5,251 nucleotides of DNA, from NCBI GenBank assembly GCA_009785715.1, contig WQVT01000211.1:1-5251 (forward strand). Reading direction: 5' to 3'. How positions within the stretch are numbered: the first letter of the stretch is position 1; the number at the start of each line of letters is the position of its first letter. Positions 1 to 3,677 of this stretch are shown here, one piece after another. Made by a program: the position numbers and the translations under genes. The stretch is from Acidimicrobiaceae bacterium (GTDB lineage Bacteria > Actinomycetota > Acidimicrobiia > Acidimicrobiales > Palsa-688). The notes below the pieces were generated by a model, which had not been told where the DNA came from, did no database searches, and was given only the letters and a program-made list of their open reading frames with translations.

Positions 1-217
1 CGCCTCCCGTCCCACCCCCCGCACGGGGACCGCTCGGCGTCTCGAAACACCTGCGGTAGAAGAGCGGCCCGTCGCTGTCGGAGAACGCCGGGTGGCTCCG
101 CCAGTGGCCGGGGACCGCGATGTCCTCCCAGTCATCCTCGGAGAGGTCGGGCTCGTGGAACCGGCGGCGGAGGGTGTCATCCGCCGTGGCCGCCCGCCAC
201 GTGCCTCCCAGTTCCAT
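1..217 (-). CDS. Glycoside hydrolase family 2 type enzyme, N-terminal fragment (partial at left edge)
   Basis: Reading the minus strand from an ATG at 217-215 gives 72 residues without a stop before the window ends. The fragment begins MELGGTWR and contains VPGHW (residues 35-39) and PLFYRRCFE (51-59). This is the pattern of the jelly-roll sugar-binding domain that opens family 2 glycosidases (beta-galactosidase, beta-mannosidase, beta-glucuronidase): a short LxGxW start, then a 'vPghW' turn, then 'lwYrr.Fe'. The catalytic barrel lies outside the window, so the substrate cannot be called. A glycine-rich stretch (residues 67-72, around GGGTGG) follows the YRR motif where the family normally has another strand. 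The ATG was chosen because it places the LGGTW motif at the usual N-terminus; an in-frame GTG at 226-224 would add three residues. No good Shine-Dalgarno is visible. A TACCGT hexamer (229-234, minus strand) could be a -10 giving a very short leader. The gene is divergent from the AAA+ gene. Confidence 0.8.
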   Translation of the reverse strand, partial: MELGGTWRAATADDTLRRRFHEPDLSEDDWEDIAVPGHWRSHPAFSDSDGPLFYRRCFETPSGPRAGGGTGG

Positions 218-289
218 CCCGGCCACACACGGTAGCGCCGGGTCGATGGCCGTGCACCTGCTCACGGACGGTGGCGTCGCCCGGCGTGG

Positions 290-323
290 TCGACAATTCG
301 GGGACGGGCGGTAGCGTGCCCCC
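290..323 (+). promoter_or_regulatory. Candidate leaderless promoter of the AAA+ ATPase gene
   Basis: TCGACA at 290-295 matches five of six positions of the TTGACA -35 element. A 16-bp spacer separates it from TAGCGT at 312-317, which fits the actinobacterial -10 form TANNNT. Exactly six bases (318-323) lie between the hexamer and the ATG at 324, so transcription would be expected to begin at or next to the A of the start codon. No Shine-Dalgarno sequence is present between the hexamer and the start, as expected for a leaderless message. The same hexamer and spacing recur before the vWA gene. This is inferred from sequence alone. Confidence 0.5.
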
Positions 324-1724
324 ATGACCTCTCGTCCTGCGACCATCGGCCAGCTGCGCGAGTCTGGCTGGCAGTCGATACCGGTGAAAGCGGAGGTGCG
401 GCGGAACGCAGCTCGGCGCATCGCGGCCGGGAAGCCCTTGGTAGACGGCGTGATCGGCTACGAGGACACCGTGCTGCCCCAGCTCGAGCACGCCCTCCTG
501 GCCGGGCACGACATCATCTTTCTCGGAGAGCGAGGACAGGCGAAGACGAGGATCATCCGTTCGTTGACCGGGCTGCTCGACGAGTGGCTCCCGATCGTCG
601 CCGGATCGGAGATCCTCGACGACCCCTACCACCCGGTCTCCCGCCACGCCCGGGACCTGGTGGCGACCCACGGCGACGACACCGCCCTCGAATGGGTGCA
701 CCGCGACGACCGTTTCGGCGAGAAGCTGGCGACCCCCGACACCTCCATCGCCGACCTGATCGGCGAGGTCGACCCGATCAAGGTGGCCGAGGGGCGGTAT
801 CTCTCCGACGAGCTCACGATGCACTACGGGCTCGTGCCGCGCACGAACCGGGGGATCTTCGCGATCAACGAGCTCCCCGACCTCGCCGAGCGGATCCAGG
901 TGGGGCTGCTCAACGTGCTCGAGGAGCGCGACGTCCAGGTCCGCGGTTACAAGATCCGGCTGCCTCTCGACGTCATGCTCGTCGCCTCGGCCAACCCCGA
1001 CGACTACACCAACCGGGGTCGCATCATCACCCCGCTGAAGGACCGCTTCGGGGCGCAGATCCGCACCCACTACCCGCTGGACGTCGACACGGAGATGCAG
1101 GTCGTCCGCCAGGAGGCCAATCCCCTCGAGGACGTCGGGGTGGCCGTGGCGGTGCCCGACTACATGGAGGAGGTGGTCGCGACCATCTCCCACCTGGCCC
1201 GTCAGAGCCCGCACATCAATCAGCGCTCCGGCGTGTCGGTCCGCCTCAGCGTCGCCAACTACGAGACCCTCGCCGCGAGCGCCGCCCGGCGGGCGTTGCG
1301 CCTCGGCGAGCCCGACGCGGTGCCGCGTGTCAGCGACCTCGAGTCCCTCGCAAGTTCGACCTCCGGCAAGGTCGAGATCGAGTCCATCGACGAGGGTCGC
1401 GACGGGCAGGTGGTCGATCGCATCATCCGCCAGGCGATCCTGACCGTCTTCCGCGCCAGGGTGCCGGGAGAGTCGTTCCGGGACGCCGTGGGCTCCTTCG
1501 ACAGCGGAAGCGTCGTCCACGCCGGCGACGACATCCCCTCGGAACGCTTCGTCGAGGTCCTCTCCTCGATGCCCGAGCTACGGGCGCCGGTGGCGGCGCT
1601 GGCCGGCGGGGAGTCGCCGGCCGCCCTCGCCGCGGCGACCGAGTTCGTGCTCGAGGGCCTGCACCTCGGCAAGCGGCTCAACAAGGAGGCGGTGGGCACC
1701 CGCGCCACCTACCGGGCCCGATAG
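324..1724 (+). CDS. ChlI/MoxR-like AAA+ ATPase (Rv0958-like), probable partner of the downstream vWA protein
   Basis: This complete 466-residue protein carries one AAA+ module. Walker A is G68-ERGQAK-T75. The Walker B region reads GIFAINEL (177-184), with Asn182 where most relatives have Asp and the catalytic Glu183 kept. Sensor 1 is SANP with Asn224. A candidate arginine finger is Arg241 in LKDRFG, and a candidate sensor 2 is Arg307 in GVSVR. The order and the 'NRGIF..NEL.DL' and 'L.DRFG' blocks resemble magnesium chelatase ChlI/BchI and MoxR ATPases. Homologues are often labelled magnesium chelatase or sigma-54 interacting regulator, but no ChlD/ChlH-like gene or pigment pathway is seen and there is no sigma-54 GAFTGA loop. 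A more likely role is a cytoplasmic ATP-driven remodelling chaperone acting with a vWA adaptor, as in RavA-ViaA; that is inference. The C-terminal part (about 340-466) is helical and family-specific. The start is the ATG six bases after a TAGCGT hexamer. The gene is divergent from the GH2 gene and convergent with nei1. Confidence 0.92.
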   Translation: MTSRPATIGQLRESGWQSIPVKAEVRRNAARRIAAGKPLVDGVIGYEDTVLPQLEHALLAGHDIIFLGERGQAKTRIIRSLTGLLDEWLPIVAGSEILDDPYHPVSRHARDLVATHGDDTALEWVHRDDRFGEKLATPDTSIADLIGEVDPIKVAEGRYLSDELTMHYGLVPRTNRGIFAINELPDLAERIQVGLLNVLEERDVQVRGYKIRLPLDVMLVASANPDDYTNRGRIITPLKDRFGAQIRTHYPLDVDTEMQVVRQEANPLEDVGVAVAVPDYMEEVVATISHLARQSPHINQRSGVSVRLSVANYETLAASAARRALRLGEPDAVPRVSDLESLASSTSGKVEIESIDEGRDGQVVDRIIRQAILTVFRARVPGESFRDAVGSFDSGSVVHAGDDIPSERFVEVLSSMPELRAPVAALAGGESPAALAAATEFVLEGLHLGKRLNKEAVGTRATYRAR

Positions 1725-1733
1725 GGCCCCCGG
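1712..1733. terminator. GC-rich hairpin at the AAA+ gene stop codon, possible bidirectional terminator
   Basis: GGGCCC at 1714-1719 and GGGCCC at 1724-1729 can form a perfect 6-bp stem with a GATA loop. CC (1712-1713) and GG (1732-1733) can extend the stem across a two-base bulge. The structure overlaps the TAG stop codon (1722-1724) and sits in the 31-bp gap between two convergent genes, where a terminator serving both strands would be expected. There is no T-tract on either side, so if it terminates transcription it is not a classical intrinsic terminator. Confidence 0.35.
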
Positions 1734-1755
1734 TCCGGCCCGAGTCAGGCGCCGG

Positions 1756-2565
1756 TCACCCCCCGGCCTCCGCCTCCGGCCACCGCGGCTGGCAGGTCTC
1801 GCACGCATACGCCCAACGGCCGGTCAGGTCCCAGCGCCGGATCGGCGTCGAGCACCGGCCGCAGTGCTCCTGCTTGTACACGTAGCGGGTGCGGCCGTCA
1901 CGGGCGGCGGGATCCCGCCGCCCGACGGTGACGATCCGCCCGGTGCGCAGCCCGGCCCGCAGCATCTTGACGAGGGTGGCCCAGAGGGCATCCCACTCCG
2001 CTCGATCCAGGGTGTTGCTCGGCCGCTCGGGATGGATGCCGTGCACGAAGAGGGACTCGGCGCGAAAGACGTTGCCGACCCCGGCCACCACCGACTGGTC
2101 CATGATCGCCACGCCGATCGGCGTCCGCCGGCGGGTCAGCTTGGCCCACGCCCGGGCGGGATCGGCCCCCGGCCGGAGCGGGTCGGGGCCGAGCCGGTCC
2201 GTGATCGCCTTGATTTCGGGGGCTTCGATCAGTTCGCAGGCGGTCGGTCCGGTCAGGTCGAAGGCGCCTTCCGGTCCCGCCAGCCGGAGCCGGACCTGCC
2301 GGACGGTGTCGCCCGCCGCAGCGCCCGCGCCCTCGACCCCGAAGAACTTCCCGAACAGGCCGAGGTGCACGTGGATCACCCTGCCGCCTTCGAAGCGGTA
2401 GAAGAGATGCTTGCCCCAGGCGTCGATCGCCTCCAGGCCCGTGCCGTCGACCAGCGCTGCGCCACCGGCGAACCGGCCCTGCGGAGACGTGACCGAGACG
2501 GCGTGGTGACCGAGCGCGGCGAACTGGTCCCGGGCGATGCGGTGAATCGTGTGACCTTCGGGCAC
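1756..2565 (-). CDS. nei1: Endonuclease VIII / Nei1-type DNA glycosylase-AP lyase
   Basis: This complete 269-residue member of the Fpg/Nei family removes oxidised bases (mainly pyrimidines in Nei enzymes) and cleaves the abasic site, starting base excision repair in the cytoplasm. It begins MPEGHTIHR: Pro2 is the Schiff-base nucleophile after Met removal and Glu3 the acid. Lys52 in WGKHLF is the conserved beta-hairpin-loop lysine. The helix-two-turn-helix region spans about 130-180 and includes DQSVVAGVGNVFRAE (156-170). The C-terminal zinc finger has Cys235, Cys238, Cys255 and Cys258, with Arg250 as the finger arginine. Blocks such as SPQGRFA, AWGKHLF, VHVHLGL-like, LGPDPLR and AGVGNV match my recollection of M. 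tuberculosis Nei1 (Rv2464c, about 268 residues) rather than Nei2 or Fpg. All catalytic residues are present, so it should be active. The start is GTG (2565-2563), fixed by the invariant PEG. Only a weak purine run (GAGAG) precedes it. The gene is convergent with the AAA+ gene and divergent from the secreted-protein gene. Confidence 0.95.
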   Translation of the reverse strand: MPEGHTIHRIARDQFAALGHHAVSVTSPQGRFAGGAALVDGTGLEAIDAWGKHLFYRFEGGRVIHVHLGLFGKFFGVEGAGAAAGDTVRQVRLRLAGPEGAFDLTGPTACELIEAPEIKAITDRLGPDPLRPGADPARAWAKLTRRRTPIGVAIMDQSVVAGVGNVFRAESLFVHGIHPERPSNTLDRAEWDALWATLVKMLRAGLRTGRIVTVGRRDPAARDGRTRYVYKQEHCGRCSTPIRRWDLTGRWAYACETCQPRWPEAEAGG

Positions 2566-2585
2566 GGCCCCAGTCTCTCATCCCC

Positions 2586-2597
2586 GGGCGGCCGCCC
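2586..2597. repeat. 12-bp perfect palindrome upstream of nei1
   Basis: GGGCGGCCGCCC is its own reverse complement and lies 21 bases upstream of the nei1 start in the divergent intergenic region. It could be an operator near the nei1 promoter. In DNA this rich in G and C, a 12-bp palindrome somewhere in 160 bp is not very improbable, so the call is tentative. Confidence 0.25.
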
Positions 2598-2632
2598 TTC
2601 CGGACCAACCACGGCGACCCGCAGGGCAGATC

Positions 2633-2663
2633 GAAAACTCCGTACGCGGGTGTCCCGTATCCT
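2633..2663 (+). promoter_or_regulatory. Candidate promoter of the secreted LppX/LprG-like protein gene
   Basis: This is the only A/T-rich patch in the divergent region. Two readings are possible. TATCCT at 2658-2663 fits the TANNNT form of a housekeeping -10, but no recognisable -35 lies 16-18 bases upstream. Alternatively GAAAAC (2633-2638), a 17-base spacer and CGTA (2656-2659) resemble the 'AAC ... CGTn' layout of extracytoplasmic-function sigma promoters, which would suit a gene for an exported protein. The sequence does not decide between them. Confidence 0.28.
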
Positions 2664-2675
2664 CCTCGACGGACT

Positions 2676-2690
2676 CGGGCAGTATGCCCG
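2676..2690. repeat. Inverted repeat CGGGCA-GTA-TGCCCG in the 5' region of the secreted-protein gene
   Basis: Two perfect 6-bp arms (2676-2681 and 2685-2690) flank a 3-base centre. The element ends 36 bases before the ATG at 2727 and follows the candidate -10 elements. It could be an operator read as DNA or a small hairpin in the 5' leader. It is too far from the RBS (2715-2720) to occlude it directly. Confidence 0.35.
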
Positions 2691-2714
2691 GCACCACACG
2701 GCGGAGAAACGATC

Positions 2715-2720
2715 GGAGGA
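2715..2720 (+). promoter_or_regulatory. Strong Shine-Dalgarno sequence for the secreted-protein gene
   Basis: GGAGGA sits six bases before the ATG at 2727. It fixes that start and shows that this gene uses ordinary leadered initiation, in contrast to the two genes of the AAA+/vWA pair. Confidence 0.85.
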
Positions 2721-2726
2721 CGAAGT

Positions 2727-3590
2727 ATGCGTAAGACGGGGCAGCGTCGTATCAGCGCCGCGGTCGCCACGGCGATGACGGCAATAGGCGTGGCGGGCCT
2801 CGGTGCGTTCGCGTCGCCGGCGATGGCGGCGCCGGTCCATGGCCCACGTCCTTTTGCCCAAGCCTTCTCGAAGACGGTGGGGCAAAAGAGCTCGGACGTG
2901 TCTCTCGTCATCGACGAGAAGGTCGCCGGGCAGGACATCAAGATCACCGCCAGCGGTGCGTTCGACTACGCCCACAACCTCGGGAGCCTGAAGATGAACA
3001 TCGGTCTGGGCACCGGGGGTGAGTCGTTCCAGGAAATCGTGGCGAAGGGTAAGGCGTATCTCCAGCTGCCCCCCGTCGAGCAGGCGGCCTTCGGCGGCAA
3101 GCCCTGGCTTGCGGTGCCGATCGGGAGCTCGACGGGCCTCTCCGGCGAGAGCCCCACCTCGGCGCTCGAGCTGCTGCAGGCCAACGCCACCGGCGTCAAG
3201 AAGCTGGGGTCGGCGGTCGTCCAGGGGGTGGCCACCACCGAGTACCAGGCCAATATCGACCCCACCAAGGCGATGGCAAAGGCCTCGCCGCAGGTGCGAA
3301 AGGTGCTCCGGCAGGCCCTGAGCATGTTCTCCGGGGCCCACAGCCTGCCGATCCAGGTCTGGATCGACGGAGCGGACCGGATCCGCCAGATGAAGGAGAC
3401 CTTCAACCTGACCCCGACCGCAGGATCGGCGCTGGCCAGCACCGGCCAGCTCAGTGTGGTGACGACGGTCGTCTTGTCGAACTACGGCGTCCCCGTCTCG
3501 GTGACGGTGCCGCCGGCCGACCAGGTCAGTCACCAGTCGCTCTCCAGCCTCGGTGCCGCGGCGGGAGCCGGGACCTCCTCCACCAGCTGA
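2727..3590 (+). CDS. Secreted LppX/LprG (LolA-fold) family protein without a lipobox
   Basis: This 287-residue protein starts with a Sec signal peptide: a basic N-terminus (MRKTGQRR), a hydrophobic stretch at about 9-30 and an AMA site, with cleavage expected after Ala34. The mature part carries landmarks of the LppX/LprA/LprF/LprG group: KGKAYLQLP (107-115), KPWLAVPIG (125-133), VVQGVATTEYQANID (164-178), PIQVWIDGADRIRQMKETF (208-226) and NYGVPVSVTVPPADQV (252-267). In mycobacteria such proteins are lipoproteins that bind triacylated or other hydrophobic molecules and pass them to the cell envelope. This one has no lipobox and no cysteine at all, so it should be released or held by other means. 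The last residues (about 272-287) are a Ser/Ala/Gly/Thr-rich low-complexity tail. Ligand binding is inferred from the fold only. The ATG follows a good GGAGGA. It is divergent from nei1 and lies 87 bp before the vWA gene in the same direction. Confidence 0.83.
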   Translation: MRKTGQRRISAAVATAMTAIGVAGLGAFASPAMAAPVHGPRPFAQAFSKTVGQKSSDVSLVIDEKVAGQDIKITASGAFDYAHNLGSLKMNIGLGTGGESFQEIVAKGKAYLQLPPVEQAAFGGKPWLAVPIGSSTGLSGESPTSALELLQANATGVKKLGSAVVQGVATTEYQANIDPTKAMAKASPQVRKVLRQALSMFSGAHSLPIQVWIDGADRIRQMKETFNLTPTAGSALASTGQLSVVTTVVLSNYGVPVSVTVPPADQVSHQSLSSLGAAAGAGTSSTS

Positions 3591-3621
3591 CAGCAGAGCA
3601 GGGCAAAGGTCGATTGATGCG

Positions 3622-3636
3622 CGGGGCCGCACCCCG
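3622..3636 (+). terminator. Small GC hairpin after the secreted-protein gene, possible terminator
   Basis: CGGGG (3622-3626) and CCCCG (3632-3636) form a 5-bp stem around a 5-base loop, 31 bases after the stop codon at 3588-3590. An alternative pairing uses GGCC at 3625-3628 and 3636-3639. No T-tract follows. If functional, it would separate transcription of this gene from the vWA gene, which has its own candidate promoter further on. Confidence 0.25.
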
Positions 3637-3665
3637 GCCTCGCAGGTGTGGGCGGCGTGAGGACG

Positions 3666-3677
3666 TAGCGTGGGGGC
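3666..3677 (+). promoter_or_regulatory. Candidate leaderless -10 element of the vWA gene
   Basis: TAGCGT at 3666-3671 is followed by six bases and then the ATG at 3678. The hexamer and spacing are identical to those before the AAA+ gene. The fit to TANNNT and the 6-base distance to the start codon suggest that transcription starts at the ATG. I see no good -35 at 16-18 bases upstream (bases around 3642-3649 read GCAGGTGT), so support is weaker than for the AAA+ promoter. The GGGGG run at 3672-3676 is too close to the ATG to act as a Shine-Dalgarno. Confidence 0.42.

Noticed and set aside
231..317. GGTAGCG at 231-237 and again at 311-317 as a direct repeat in the first divergent region
   Set aside because: Seven bases is too short to support a repeat, and the second copy is explained by the candidate -10 element.
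177..1520. 447-codon open frame on the minus strand across the AAA+ gene
   Set aside because: It is an antisense shadow of a high-G+C gene. Its composition (very rich in Asp, Gly, Val, Leu, Arg and His with no domain pattern) is typical of a reverse frame, and the plus frame has full AAA+ motifs.
324..1724. Calling the AAA+ protein a true magnesium chelatase subunit or a sigma-54 activator
   Set aside because: No ChlD/ChlH or pigment genes are present and the putative partner is a vWA protein without an AAA+ domain. The GAFTGA loop and DNA-binding domain of sigma-54 activators are absent.
584..1885. 433-codon Arg/Pro/Gly-rich open frame on the plus strand
   Set aside because: It is the out-of-phase frame of the AAA+ gene running on into nei1. 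The Arg/Pro/Gly-rich translation is characteristic of a shifted frame in G+C-rich DNA.
2684..2734. 16-codon upstream ORF (ATG at 2684, TAA at 2732-2734) overlapping the start of the secreted-protein gene
   Set aside because: The overlap resembles a translationally coupled leader peptide, but its ATG lies within the inverted repeat and has no Shine-Dalgarno, and the peptide has no attenuator-like codon run. Chance is the simpler explanation.
1864..2778. 304-codon open frame on the plus strand opposite nei1
   Set aside because: It is antisense to a gene with all Fpg/Nei catalytic residues and its zinc finger, and it shows no domain pattern of its own.
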